In this document: piece after piece, positions 34,461-43,048 of the stretch
How the letters are laid out: every line of letters starts with the position of its first letter
Position numbering within the stretch: position 1 is the stretch's first letter
Source of the DNA: Lacinutrix sp. MedPE-SW
GTDB taxonomy: Bacteria > Bacteroidota > Bacteroidia > Flavobacteriales > Flavobacteriaceae
Assembly: GCF_001874145.1 (NCBI RefSeq)
Contig: NZ_MPCX01000007.1
Coordinates: forward strand, 62,001 to 126,000
Direction: 5' to 3'
Length of the DNA: 64,000 nt
Notes under the pieces: generated by a model
What the model was told of the DNA's origin: nothing
Seen by the model: only the letters and a program-made list of their open reading frames with translations
Databases searched by the model: none
Program-made: the position numbers and the translations under genes

Positions 34461-35366
34461 TTAAATCACAAATTTTTGCACTAAATCTAACTTTGAAGCT
34501 GGTACAAAAAAACAATTTCTAATACCATTATCTTGTACTCTTTCAATAGAGCCAACTTGCAAGAGTCCTTTTTTAGTGTGATTATAAAACGTATAACCTA
34601 AATCTGAAAAAAAATTATTTAAATTAGTTTCTGTTGTATTAAATAAAGTTTCACAAATAATAATGGGCTGATGTTTTTTTATACTTTCTATACCAGATTT
34701 TAATATATTAAATTCAGTGCCTTCTGTATCAAGTTTTATTAAATCTACAGATTTTAATTTATTTAACTCAATAAAGTTATCGAGAGTATTTGTATTTACT
34801 GTGTTTATTACAAAGTTTCTAGATGTTTTTTTTGTTCCAGTATTGCCTTCTCCGGCTAAATTATGTTCTAGATACTTGTATTTTAAATTGTCAACTTCGT
34901 AAAAATCTATAATCCCTTTTTTATTTGATAATGCTAGATCTACTGCCGTAATTTTACTTTCAAAATTATTGATTGCTATATTTTTTTTTAAAAAATATTT
35001 TGGTCCTTTTGCAGGTTCAAAAGCATGGATTTTAATTTTAGAATTTGCTTTAGCTGCTAATAAGGAATAAAAACCAATATTTGCTCCAATATCTAGAAAT
35101 GAGTTTGTTTCTTTAACTAGAGATTCAAATATTTTAGCATACTCAAAATTTTTATAGCCATTCCAGTAAATTAATTGTGTAATATAGCTGGTTTGGTTTG
35201 TTACTATTTTAATATTTCCAGAATTTGTTTTTAGCTTTATAGTTCCGCTAGGAGGAAGTTTTATTTTAGTTTTAAAGATGGTATTTAATGCATAATTAAT
35301 ATTTCTTAAAAAGTAATTTATGACACTATTATAAATTGTTTTGTAAATTATTTGAGACAATGCCAT
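34461..35366 (-). CDS. FkbM family methyltransferase
   Basis: 301 residues. SAM site SFLDIGANIGFYSLLAAK, then HAFEPAKGPKYFLKKN and LIKLDTEGTEFNILKSG, the FkbM signature. FkbM enzymes O-methylate sugars or polyketides. Its ATG overlaps the stop of the upstream KAS III-like gene by one base, indicating translational coupling, and the GT2 gene follows six bases later. The three probably build or decorate one envelope compound. Confidence 0.85.
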   Translation of the reverse strand: MALSQIIYKTIYNSVINYFLRNINYALNTIFKTKIKLPPSGTIKLKTNSGNIKIVTNQTSYITQLIYWNGYKNFEYAKIFESLVKETNSFLDIGANIGFYSLLAAKANSKIKIHAFEPAKGPKYFLKKNIAINNFESKITAVDLALSNKKGIIDFYEVDNLKYKYLEHNLAGEGNTGTKKTSRNFVINTVNTNTLDNFIELNKLKSVDLIKLDTEGTEFNILKSGIESIKKHQPIIICETLFNTTETNLNNFFSDLGYTFYNHTKKGLLQVGSIERVQDNGIRNCFFVPASKLDLVQKFVI

Positions 35367-36424
35367 TAATATTTATATACAATACAATTAATATTCATAC
35401 CGGCGCCAACACTTGCAAATAAAATTATGTCACCTTTATTAATTTCTTGACCATCTAATTTTCCTTTTAAAATTAAATCGTATAGGGTAGGAACTGTTGC
35501 AACGCTAGAATTTCCTAAGGTGTTTATTATCATTGGCATTATACCTTCTGGCATGTCCATATCATGTAATTTGTAAAAGCGCTTAACAATTGCCTCGTCC
35601 ATTTTTTCGTTGGCTTGATGTATCAATATTTTTTTTACATCTTTTATATTATAACCGCTTTTTTCTAGGCAGGATTTAATAGCTAACGGTACATTAGTTA
35701 ATGCAAATTCGTAGATTTTTCTACCGTACATTTTTATATAACGTCTTTGGCTTGTGTTTTCGGGATTATTAGTTTCTCCAAAATAGATAAAATGAGCTTC
35801 GTCTAGAGAAAATGTAGCTGTTTCGTGTGCTATAATTCCAGAGTCTTCATTTGTTTGTTCTACAATAACTGCTCCTGCGCCATCGCTATAAATCATAGAG
35901 TCACGATCGTGTTTATCGACAACTCTTGATAGTGTTTCACTACCTATTACCAAGCACTTTTTTGCGATTCCAGATTTTATAAAAGCATTAGCTTGAATAA
36001 CACCTTCAATCCAGCCAGGACAACCAAAAAGCAAATCGTAACCAATGCATTTTGGATTTTTTATTTTTAGTAAATGTTTTACTCGTGATGCTATACTTGG
36101 TACGGTATCACTTTGCATAGTTTCGTTTTTTACATCACCATAGTTGTGAGCAACAATAATATAATCTAAAGTTTCTTTATCTATTTTTGCATCTTCAATG
36201 GCTTTTTCTGCAGCATAAAATGCTATATCAGAATTTAGTAATTCTGGTTTTATATAACGTCTTTCTTGAATGCCTGTTATTGCTTTAAATTTATTTACAA
36301 TAACTTCATTAGAACTATTTATTTTGGAGCCATCTGGATTTAAAAATTCATGATTATAGAAATCTTCATTTTTTTCAACAGTACTTGGAATATAGCTTCC
36401 GGTTCCAGTAATTTTAATATTCAT
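35366..36424 (-). CDS. 3-oxoacyl-ACP synthase III-like protein
   Basis: 352 residues with the thiolase fold of KAS III. The triad is Cys135 (LFGCPGWIEGV), His in ILIHQANEKMDEAI and Asn in INTLGNSSVATVP. The ILIHQAN motif identifies the FabH branch. However it sits with an FkbM methyltransferase and a glycosyltransferase rather than other fab genes, so it may be a specialised condensing or acyl-transfer enzyme rather than the housekeeping FabH. The first gene of the cassette; a hairpin separates it from gcvP. Confidence 0.85.
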   Translation of the reverse strand: MNIKITGTGSYIPSTVEKNEDFYNHEFLNPDGSKINSSNEVIVNKFKAITGIQERRYIKPELLNSDIAFYAAEKAIEDAKIDKETLDYIIVAHNYGDVKNETMQSDTVPSIASRVKHLLKIKNPKCIGYDLLFGCPGWIEGVIQANAFIKSGIAKKCLVIGSETLSRVVDKHDRDSMIYSDGAGAVIVEQTNEDSGIIAHETATFSLDEAHFIYFGETNNPENTSQRRYIKMYGRKIYEFALTNVPLAIKSCLEKSGYNIKDVKKILIHQANEKMDEAIVKRFYKLHDMDMPEGIMPMIINTLGNSSVATVPTLYDLILKGKLDGQEINKGDIILFASVGAGMNINCIVYKY

Positions 36425-36433
36425 ATAAAAAGA

Positions 36434-36490
36434 AAATTGCCTTTAATTAGTTACTCTGCTAATATAAGCATCACAAACTAAAGGCAATTT
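36434..36490 (-). terminator. Large stem-loop between gcvP and the KAS III-like gene
   Basis: 12-bp arms AAATTGCCTTTA / TAAAGGCAATTT with a 33-base loop, followed on the minus strand by TTTTCTTTTTATA. It could terminate gcvP or act as an attenuator ahead of the downstream cassette, since it ends 10 bases before that ATG. Confidence 0.6.
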
Positions 36491-36524
36491 ATAATTATAA
36501 AATTTTTACGATGTTCAACGTTAA

Positions 36525-39374
36525 TTATGCATCCATATAATCCTCTATAGGAGCACAAGTACAAATTAAATTTCTGTCTCCATAAGCATCGTCAACACGT
36601 CTAACACTAGGCCAAAACTTAGAGTCTTTAACGTATTCTAAAGGAAAAGCTGCTGCTTCTCGAGAATATGGTAAGCTCCACTCATCGCTTGTTGCCATAG
36701 CCATAGTATGTGGTGCATTTTTTAAAATATTATTAGGTTCATCTTTATTTGCAGCATCAATTTCTTTTCTAATAGAAATCATTGCATCACAAAATCTATC
36801 CATTTCTGCTTTACTTTCGCTTTCTGTAGGTTCAATCATCATTGTTCCTGCAACCGGAAATGATACTGTTGGTGCATGAAAACCATAATCCATTAAACGT
36901 TTTGCGATATCAACTACTTCTATGCCATTAGCTTTAAATGGTCTACAATCAATAATCATCTCGTGTGCGGCTCTACCTTTTTCGCCAGAATATAAAGTAT
37001 CGTACGATCCTTTTAAGCGTTCTTTAATGTAGTTTGCATTTAAAATTGCAATTTCGGTAGCTTTTTTAAGTCCTTTAGAACCTAACATTTTAATGTAGCC
37101 ATAAGAAATTAAGCAAGCCAAAGCAGAACCATAAGGTGCAGCAGATATAGCTGAAATTGCTTGGTGACCACCAGTTTTTACAATTGGACTTCCTGGTAAA
37201 AATGGCACTAATTGTTCTGCAACACAAATTGGTCCAACTCCTGGTCCACCACCACCATGAGGTATGGCGAATGTTTTGTGTAAATTTAAATGGCAAACAT
37301 CTGCACCAATATTTCCTGGGTTTGTTAAGCCTACTTGAGCATTCATGTTGGCGCCATCCATATAGACTTGGCCACCATTATCATGTATAATTTTTGTGAT
37401 GTCTTTTATTGCAGATTCATACACTCCATGAGTAGAAGGATATGTTACCATTAAGGCAGATAAATTATCTTTGTGTAATTCTGCTTTTTTTCTTAAATCT
37501 TCAACATCAATATTTCCGTTTTCTGAAGCTTTAGTAACTACAACTTTCATTCCTGCCATTACTGCACTCGCAGGATTTGTACCGTGAGCAGAAGATGGTA
37601 TTAAACAAATGTTTCTATGGTGATCACCACGAGATTCATGATATGCTTTTATTACCATTAAACCAGCAAATTCTCCTTGTGCACCAGAGTTAGGTTGTAA
37701 TGATGTTGCAGCAAAACCTGTAATTTCTGTTAGTTGATTTTCTAAAGCATTTAGCATTAACTTATAACCTCTAGGTTGATCTTGCGGTACAAATGGGTGA
37801 ATGCTTCCCCAATTTGTTGAACTTAATGGAAGCATCTCTGCAGCGGCATTAAGTTTCATTGTACAAGACCCTAAAGAAATCATAGAATGATTTAAAGCTA
37901 AATCTTTACGCTCTAAATTTTTAATATAACGCATTAATTCTGTCTCAGAATGGTATGTGTTAAAAACATCTACTGTTAAGAAATCTGATTCTCTTTTTAA
38001 ATGATTAGGAATGGTTTTGTTAGCCTCTAGAGTTTCAATTTTATCTGTTGTAGTTTCTGTTATCGTTTCAAAAATTGAAATAATTTCATTTAAATCTGAA
38101 ATTGAAGTAGTTTCATTTATAGAAATAGTAACAGTGTTAGTATCTGGATAATGAAAGTTTACTTCTTTTTTTTCTGCTTCAAATTTAATTTTAACAGCAT
38201 CAGCTTTTATTTGAATAGTATCAAAATAATGTGTATTAGTTTGTTCTAGGCCTAAATTTTCTAATGCTTTGGCTAAAGTTGATGCCGTGTTTTTAATTTT
38301 ATCTGCAATAAAAGTTAAGCCTTTTGGCCCGTGATACACTGCGTACATACCTGCCATTACCGCTAAAAGCACTTGAGCTGTACAAATGTTAGATGTGGCT
38401 TTATCACGTTTTATATGTTGCTCACGTGTTTGTAATGCCATACGTAAAGCTCTATTACCGTTTACATCTTTAGTAACACCAATAATTCGACCTGGAACAT
38501 CACGTTTGTATGCTTCTTTTGTTGCAAAATAAGCTGCATGTGGTCCACCAAATCCCATTGGAATTCCAAAACGTTGCGTAGTACCAACAACTACATCTGC
38601 ACCAAATTTTCCTGGAGCTTCAAGTTTTACTAAGCTTAAAATATCTGCAGCAACGGCAACTTTAATATTTTTTTCGTTTGCTTTTTCTATAAAAGACTTT
38701 ATATCTGTTATTTGCCCGTTTTTTCCTGGGTATTGAAGTAGAGCACCAAAATACTCGTCCGATAAATTGTATTCAGCCTCATTACCAATTGTTAATTCTA
38801 TTCCAATTGGGTTTGCTCTGGTTTCTAACAAATCTATAGTTTGTGGTAAAACTAAATCTGAAACAAAAAATTTATTGACTTTAGCTTTCTTTTGTTCGCG
38901 ACTTCTAAGTGCAAATAGCATTCCCATAGCTTCTGCAGCAGCAGTACTTTCGTCTAATAGTGAAGCGTTTGCAATTTCCATTCCGGTTAAATCTATAACC
39001 ATAGTTTGAAAATTTAATAAGGCTTCCAAACGGCCTTGAGCAATTTCTGCTTGGTATGGTGTGTAGGCTGTATACCAACCTGGGTTTTCAAGTATATTAC
39101 GTTGAATAACAGCAGGTAAAATAGTTGGGTGATACCCTAAGCCAATGTATGTTTTATATATTTTGTTTAGTTTAGATAACTCGTTTATATGAGAAGAATA
39201 TTCATATTCACTCATAGCAACATCTAGGTCTAAATCTTTTTTTAATCGAATATCATCTGGAACAGTCTCGTTTATAAGTTGTTCTATAGAATCTACACCA
39301 ATTGTTTTTAACATTTGGTTTTGATCGTTTTCTCTTGGCCCAATATGGCGTAATGCAAAAGAGGTAGTATTCAT
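36525..39374 (-). CDS. gcvP: Glycine dehydrogenase (decarboxylating), P-protein
   Basis: 949 residues, the fused single-chain form. The PLP lysine is in HLNLHKTFAIPHGGGGPG at about residue 700, with the glycine-rich loop after it. The N-terminal half is the catalytically inactive homologue (FALRHIGPRENDQNQML start, SLLDESTAAAEAMG). It decarboxylates glycine and transfers aminomethyl to the H-protein of the glycine cleavage system. gcvT and gcvH are not in the window. I looked for a glycine riboswitch in the 120 bases upstream and saw none. Confidence 0.96.
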   Translation of the reverse strand: MNTTSFALRHIGPRENDQNQMLKTIGVDSIEQLINETVPDDIRLKKDLDLDVAMSEYEYSSHINELSKLNKIYKTYIGLGYHPTILPAVIQRNILENPGWYTAYTPYQAEIAQGRLEALLNFQTMVIDLTGMEIANASLLDESTAAAEAMGMLFALRSREQKKAKVNKFFVSDLVLPQTIDLLETRANPIGIELTIGNEAEYNLSDEYFGALLQYPGKNGQITDIKSFIEKANEKNIKVAVAADILSLVKLEAPGKFGADVVVGTTQRFGIPMGFGGPHAAYFATKEAYKRDVPGRIIGVTKDVNGNRALRMALQTREQHIKRDKATSNICTAQVLLAVMAGMYAVYHGPKGLTFIADKIKNTASTLAKALENLGLEQTNTHYFDTIQIKADAVKIKFEAEKKEVNFHYPDTNTVTISINETTSISDLNEIISIFETITETTTDKIETLEANKTIPNHLKRESDFLTVDVFNTYHSETELMRYIKNLERKDLALNHSMISLGSCTMKLNAAAEMLPLSSTNWGSIHPFVPQDQPRGYKLMLNALENQLTEITGFAATSLQPNSGAQGEFAGLMVIKAYHESRGDHHRNICLIPSSAHGTNPASAVMAGMKVVVTKASENGNIDVEDLRKKAELHKDNLSALMVTYPSTHGVYESAIKDITKIIHDNGGQVYMDGANMNAQVGLTNPGNIGADVCHLNLHKTFAIPHGGGGPGVGPICVAEQLVPFLPGSPIVKTGGHQAISAISAAPYGSALACLISYGYIKMLGSKGLKKATEIAILNANYIKERLKGSYDTLYSGEKGRAAHEMIIDCRPFKANGIEVVDIAKRLMDYGFHAPTVSFPVAGTMMIEPTESESKAEMDRFCDAMISIRKEIDAANKDEPNNILKNAPHTMAMATSDEWSLPYSREAAAFPLEYVKDSKFWPSVRRVDDAYGDRNLICTCAPIEDYMDA

Positions 39375-39494
39375 GTATAAAATAGTTGTGTTTAATTTTG
39401 CAAAAATACTGAAAACTTAAGGTATAATTATTTAAAAAAACGAAAGTTTTTAACCAAATTATATGGTTATGAACAGTTTGCTTAACTTTGTTTA

Positions 39495-40325
39495 ATGCGA
39501 ATAATTAAACAGCTTTTTGATTTTTACTTAAACAGTAGTATTCACGTGGCTTTAGCTGTTTGTGCATTAAGTTGTATTACCTTGTTTGAGTTCAACATTA
39601 TTTATGATGAAACTATAATTTATTTTAATTTTTTTGCTACTATAACAGGTTACAATTTTGTTAAGTATTTTGGTATTGCAAAATTTCATCATAGAAGTTT
39701 AACAAATGCTTTAAAAGTTATTCAAGTTTTTTCTTTTTTATGCTTTGTATTATTGTGTTTTTATGCTACAAAATTACCTTTAAAAACACTTTTTTATATT
39801 TTAATTTTTGGAGTAATTACATTTTTATATGCCATACCATTTATACCTAAAAATTTATATATAGATAGCCAGCAAAACTTAAGAGATATTAGTGGTGTAA
39901 AGGTTTATATAATAGCAATGGTTTGGGTTGGTGTTACTGTATTTATACCGCTTTTAAATAACGCGGTTAGTTTAACTGCAGATGTTTATATAGTTGCTAT
40001 ACAGCGGTTTTTATTTGTTGTTGTTTTAATGTTGCCTTTTGAAATTAGAGATTTAAAATTTGATAGTTTAAAATTGGCTACCATACCACAAAAAATAGGA
40101 GTGAGGCGAACTAAATTACTGGGTTTAGTTTTATTAGTTTTATTTTTCTTTTTAAATTATTTTAAAGATTTTATAAGTGTAAAATCTATAGTTACTTATG
40201 CTTTTGTTACTTTGATTACATTGTTGTTTTTAACATTGTCGCATAAAAAAAGAAGCTATTATTTTAGCTCCTTTTGGGTTGAAAGTATACCAATTTTATG
40301 GTTACTAATTATTTTGTTTTGCTAA
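39495..40325 (+). CDS. Multi-span membrane protein, UbiA-prenyltransferase-like
   Basis: 276 residues with about eight to nine hydrophobic helices. The segment FEIRDLKFDSLKLATIPQKIG has the D-x3-D followed by T-x-P-x3-G pattern of the second aspartate motif of UbiA-type prenyltransferases. The expected first motif (N-x-x-D-x3-D) is not seen; the corresponding region reads TGYNFVKYFGIAK. It may therefore be a divergent or inactive relative. A TAACTTTG box at 39483-39490 resembles a -7 element. Its last 21 bases overlap the 3' end of the anti-sigma gene on the other strand. Confidence 0.55.
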   Translation: MRIIKQLFDFYLNSSIHVALAVCALSCITLFEFNIIYDETIIYFNFFATITGYNFVKYFGIAKFHHRSLTNALKVIQVFSFLCFVLLCFYATKLPLKTLFYILIFGVITFLYAIPFIPKNLYIDSQQNLRDISGVKVYIIAMVWVGVTVFIPLLNNAVSLTADVYIVAIQRFLFVVVLMLPFEIRDLKFDSLKLATIPQKIGVRRTKLLGLVLLVLFFFLNYFKDFISVKSIVTYAFVTLITLLFLTLSHKKRSYYFSSFWVESIPILWLLIILFC

Positions 40326-40559
40326 CTCTTTTTCTAAAGAATTTTGCATTTCTGTTTTTTCTGAAGTTTGAAGGTTTACAGACTTTCTTTTTAATAATTT
40401 AGTAAGTTTGCCATTGTTTTTACTGTATTTTCTGCATGCGGCACAAAACACTAAATGTAAATTAAGTTTTATTTTCTCTAACAAAGTAGCCTCTTTATAC
40501 TGCGATTTATCGCAAGTATGGTTTGCTTCTTCACAACTTAAAAATAATTTATTACTCAT
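40305..40559 (-). CDS. Zinc-binding anti-sigma factor-like protein
   Basis: 84 residues from MSNKLFLSCEEANHTCDKSQ (ATG 40559; a longer frame overlapping the sigma gene is less likely). Cys9, His14, Cys16, and HLVFCAAC (His35, Cys39, Cys42) form a ZAS-like zinc site common in short anti-sigmas. No membrane helix, so cytoplasmic. It starts two bases after the ECF sigma stop, as expected for a sigma/anti-sigma pair. The 3' end overlaps the convergent membrane-protein gene by 21 bases. Confidence 0.75.
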   Translation of the reverse strand: MSNKLFLSCEEANHTCDKSQYKEATLLEKIKLNLHLVFCAACRKYSKNNGKLTKLLKRKSVNLQTSEKTEMQNSLEKELAKQNN

Positions 40560-40560
40560 T

Positions 40561-41115
40561 TTAAAACCAATTTTTTTCAAGACAACCAGCCATGGCAGTT
40601 CGTGCTCTGTGAATGATTACCCATAGGTTAGACGCAGTAATATTCAATTCATTACAAATAGCTTCGGTGTCGTAATTTAATATAGTTTTCATTTCGAAAA
40701 CCTGAGCTTGTTTTGCCGGAAGTTTATCTAAACAGTTATTTATAGCGACGCCTAATTCTGTGTTTTCTATAGAATCTTCAGCAGTTTTATCAAATGGGTC
40801 TGCTACACGTTCTTCTAACCAATCGCCTTCAGTTTCTGTATCGTTATTGTAAGTCATTCTAACTTCGGCTTTACCTTTATTAGAGTTAATTTTACGATAG
40901 TAATCTATAATTTTTCGTTTTAAAATTGAAATTAACCAAGTACGTTCGCTAGCTTCACCTTTAAAATTTTTCATAGATTTTAATCCTGCTAAAAAGGTTT
41001 CAGAAACTAAATCTTTAGCCATATCTCTATCGCTAACTCGAGAAACTGTATAGTTAAATAAGTAATCACTATATAAAGTAATCCATTGATTTGGATCTAT
41101 TTTGTGATTTGGCAT
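40561..41115 (-). CDS. ECF RNA polymerase sigma factor
   Basis: 184 residues. Region 2: DMAKDLVSETFLAGLKSMKNF and RTWLISILKRKIIDYYRK. Region 4: QAQVFEMKTILNYDTEAICNELNITASNLWVIIHRAR. It belongs to a different ECF group from the FecI-like factor at 8600, since it pairs with a soluble zinc-type anti-sigma. Its targets are unknown. A TACTTTTG box (TAnnTTTG type) lies in the 43-base region upstream of its start. Stress, possibly redox, sensing is an inference from the zinc-thiol partner. Confidence 0.88.
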   Translation of the reverse strand: MPNHKIDPNQWITLYSDYLFNYTVSRVSDRDMAKDLVSETFLAGLKSMKNFKGEASERTWLISILKRKIIDYYRKINSNKGKAEVRMTYNNDTETEGDWLEERVADPFDKTAEDSIENTELGVAINNCLDKLPAKQAQVFEMKTILNYDTEAICNELNITASNLWVIIHRARTAMAGCLEKNWF

Positions 41116-41158
41116 TAGATAGAATTTTTTTCAAAAGTAAATAAAAAATACTTATTAT

Positions 41159-42034
41159 TTATTTTGTACAACTTATTATATAATATCCAAAGCTTTTTAA
41201 GTGTAATCCAGATAAAAGCGCGTAAAATGAACCTTTTAAATTATGTAAACTTTCACGCTTTAAAGGCTTAAAATTTATTAGTTTTTTTAAAATAAATGTA
41301 ACAATAGCAAAAGGCACATGTAATACTGAAGGCGCAACTCTATAACTTATATCTTCAATTTTAATGTTTTTAAAACCTGTTTGCTCTAAGTGTTTTTTTA
41401 CATTATTTATTGAGCCTAAATTTGTTAAACTCCAATGGTCGCATAATCTTCTGTGAGAATATTGAGCACCATAACAAAGCTCTTGCTCCTCTTTTTTTAA
41501 AAAAGCATCTGCTATTACAAATCTTCCTCCTGGTTTTAAAATGCGATAAGCTTCTTTAAGTGATTCTTTTTTGTGGCCTGAATGGCACAAACTTTCTATT
41601 GCTAATGCAGCATTAAAAGTGTTGTCCTGAAATGAGGTTTTATTATAATTTTCGTTTAAAATGGTAGCTGGTTTACCTTCTAATAAAGCATTGCCTTTTT
41701 CGACTTGAAAACTTGATAAGGTTACACCAAAAGCTGAAAGATTTTTGTGCTTTTTAAGTGCATATCTAATTGTGCCACCAACTCCACAACCTAAATCTAT
41801 TAAATTGGTTTTTTTTGTTGATATATTTAAACGTTTTAAAACTTGATTATTCATTTCGTTTAACATAGAGTTACGCTTGAACACACTGTTTGTAAAAGGT
41901 TTGTAATACCCAAAATGCATGTTTAAATCTTTACTCCAAAACTCGTAATCCTCTGTGGCTTCGTTATAGAAGTCCACCATTTCTATTTTTATCTTTTCTT
42001 CTTTTTCTTGATGTTTTAATGCTATATTTTCCAT
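41159..42034 (-). CDS. Class I SAM-dependent methyltransferase
   Basis: 291 residues. Motif I LIDLGCGVGGTIRYALKK, then AFGVTLSSFQVEKGNALL, AALAIESLCHSGHKKESL and AYRILKPGGRFVIADAF. The layout resembles small-molecule C-, N- or O-methyltransferases related to cyclopropane synthase and tocopherol methyltransferases; the N-terminal EFWSKDLNMHFGYY fits this group. It lies 27 bases after a four-helix membrane protein gene and downstream of a GbsR-type regulator, with a probable operator ahead of the pair. Substrate unknown. Confidence 0.8.
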   Translation of the reverse strand: MENIALKHQEKEEKIKIEMVDFYNEATEDYEFWSKDLNMHFGYYKPFTNSVFKRNSMLNEMNNQVLKRLNISTKKTNLIDLGCGVGGTIRYALKKHKNLSAFGVTLSSFQVEKGNALLEGKPATILNENYNKTSFQDNTFNAALAIESLCHSGHKKESLKEAYRILKPGGRFVIADAFLKKEEQELCYGAQYSHRRLCDHWSLTNLGSINNVKKHLEQTGFKNIKIEDISYRVAPSVLHVPFAIVTFILKKLINFKPLKRESLHNLKGSFYALLSGLHLKSFGYYIISCTK

Positions 42035-42061
42035 AATACCTTGTCTTTTTGGATTATCTGT

Positions 42062-42391
42062 TTAGTTACTATATTTTTTAATTTTATATGTGATATATAA
42101 ATGAAAACATGCCAAGATTATGGAAATTAAAATCCATAAAAACAAAATTTCAAGACTTGCTTTACTGATTGTTTTAAAAAATAAGATTAATGAAATTGTG
42201 GAAGTAATGTAAGTTATGAATAAAAGCTTGGTAGTTTTGTTTATTCTTTTCATATGCATTGCAATAATACAAGACATGATAATTTGTGAAAGCCCAAGAA
42301 TAGGTAATGCAATTATACCTCCCCATAAAGTGAAGCAAAGTAGGACAGTGATTGTCACTAATACTCTATTTATTTTAAATAAATTTATCAT
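42062..42391 (-). CDS. Small four-helix membrane protein
   Basis: 109 residues with hydrophobic segments at about 8-28, 30-45, 57-75 and 82-104 and a Lys-rich C-terminus. I recognise no named family. It sits between the GbsR-type regulator and the methyltransferase gene. A 26-base inverted-repeat operator (AAACTTTC-N10-GAAAGTTT) ends 15 bases upstream of its ATG, so it is likely a direct regulatory target. A transporter or membrane partner of the methyltransferase product is possible. Confidence 0.65.
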   Translation of the reverse strand: MINLFKINRVLVTITVLLCFTLWGGIIALPILGLSQIIMSCIIAMHMKRINKTTKLLFITYITSTISLILFFKTISKASLEILFLWILISIILACFHLYITYKIKKYSN

Positions 42392-42405
42392 TTTTCATAT
42401 GTATT

Positions 42406-42431
42406 AAACTTTCAGAAAAAATTGAAAGTTT
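42406..42431. promoter_or_regulatory. Probable GbsR-family operator O2
   Basis: AAACTTTC (42406-42413), 10-base spacer, GAAAGTTT (42424-42431). Arms and spacing are identical to the site at 42974-42999. It lies between the regulator stop and the start of the membrane-protein/methyltransferase pair. On the minus strand no T-run follows, so it is not a good terminator for the regulator gene. Confidence 0.65.
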
Positions 42432-42444
42432 TGTTTAAATTTTT

Positions 42445-42948
42445 TTATTTAAAGAATTTTAAAACAGACTTGGTGATCCAGTTTTGTTTCTGGTTAACTA
42501 ATTTATTTATAACAGCATCCATGGTTTCTGTTAGTTCATGTAATGCTTTTGTTTGTTTTATAAGTTCTTTTGTTTTTTCACTACCGTCGTCTTTAATGGA
42601 TGAGACTTCATCTAGAATTTTTATTACTGGCTGTATTTCACGTCTGCTTCTTTCTTTAGCTACAATTCTAGCTAATTCTTGCACATCTTTTTCGGTAGTA
42701 AAAAACTCTTTTCTTTCTCCTGCTACTATTGTTTTACTTACAATTCCCCAATCTATTAATTGGCGTAAATTCATAGATGTATTACCACGAGAGATTTTAA
42801 GTTCGTCCATAATCTCTTCCATAGATAGTGGTTTTGTAGAAATAAAAAGTAAGGCTTGAATTTGAGCCATTGCTTTGTTAATTCCCCAAAGAGAGCCTAA
42901 ACTTCCCCAAGTACTAATAAATTTATCTTTTGCTTCTTGATATTGCAT
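42445..42948 (-). CDS. GbsR/MarR-type transcriptional regulator
   Basis: 167 residues. The N-terminus FISTWGSLGSLWGINKAMAQ and winged helix (PLSMEEIMDELKISRGNTSMNLRQLIDWGIV, about 40-75) match the GbsR subfamily of MarR-fold regulators. The C-terminal helices probably form the dimer. Upstream, a perfect AAACTTTC-N10-GAAAGTTT palindrome overlaps the -33 box of its own predicted promoter, so autorepression is likely, and a second copy precedes the adjacent operon. In Bacillus, GbsR responds to choline; ligand here unknown. Confidence 0.85.
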   Translation of the reverse strand: MQYQEAKDKFISTWGSLGSLWGINKAMAQIQALLFISTKPLSMEEIMDELKISRGNTSMNLRQLIDWGIVSKTIVAGERKEFFTTEKDVQELARIVAKERSRREIQPVIKILDEVSSIKDDGSEKTKELIKQTKALHELTETMDAVINKLVNQKQNWITKSVLKFFK

Positions 42949-42952
42949 AGCA

Positions 42953-42983
42953 CAAATATATATAATAATTTTTAAACTTTCAA
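42953..42983 (-). promoter_or_regulatory. Predicted housekeeping promoter of the GbsR-type gene
   Basis: Minus strand TTG (42983-42981), 20-base spacer, TATATTTG (42960-42953), matching the Bacteroidota TTG / TAnnTTTG consensus. The -7 box lies a few bases before the ATG at 42948, so the leader would be very short or absent. Confidence 0.6.
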
Positions 42984-42999
42984 TAATTATTGAAAGTTT
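42974..42999. promoter_or_regulatory. Probable GbsR-family operator O1 (perfect palindrome)
   Basis: AAACTTTC (42974-42981), AATAATTATT, GAAAGTTT (42992-42999): a perfect 26-base palindrome. It covers the -33 TTG of the regulator promoter, which suits repression by steric exclusion of sigma. Confidence 0.75.
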
Positions 43000-43007
43000 G
43001 TTTTTAG

Positions 43008-43040
43008 AAAAAAGACCAACTTCGCTAGCTGGCCTTTTTT
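43008..43040 (-). terminator. Terminator of the M3 peptidase gene
   Basis: Imperfect arms AAAAGACCA / TGGCCTTTT with T-runs on both strands, directly after the M3 peptidase stop (minus strand). Confidence 0.7.
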
Positions 43041-43048
43041 GTGAAAAG

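Noticed and set aside
39375-39494. Possible glycine riboswitch ahead of gcvP
   Set aside because: Only 120 AT-rich bases with no paired GG-rich aptamer elements.
42406-42431. Inverted repeat read as the terminator of the GbsR-type gene
   Set aside because: On the coding strand no T-run follows, and arms and spacing match the upstream operator exactly, so an operator is the better reading.
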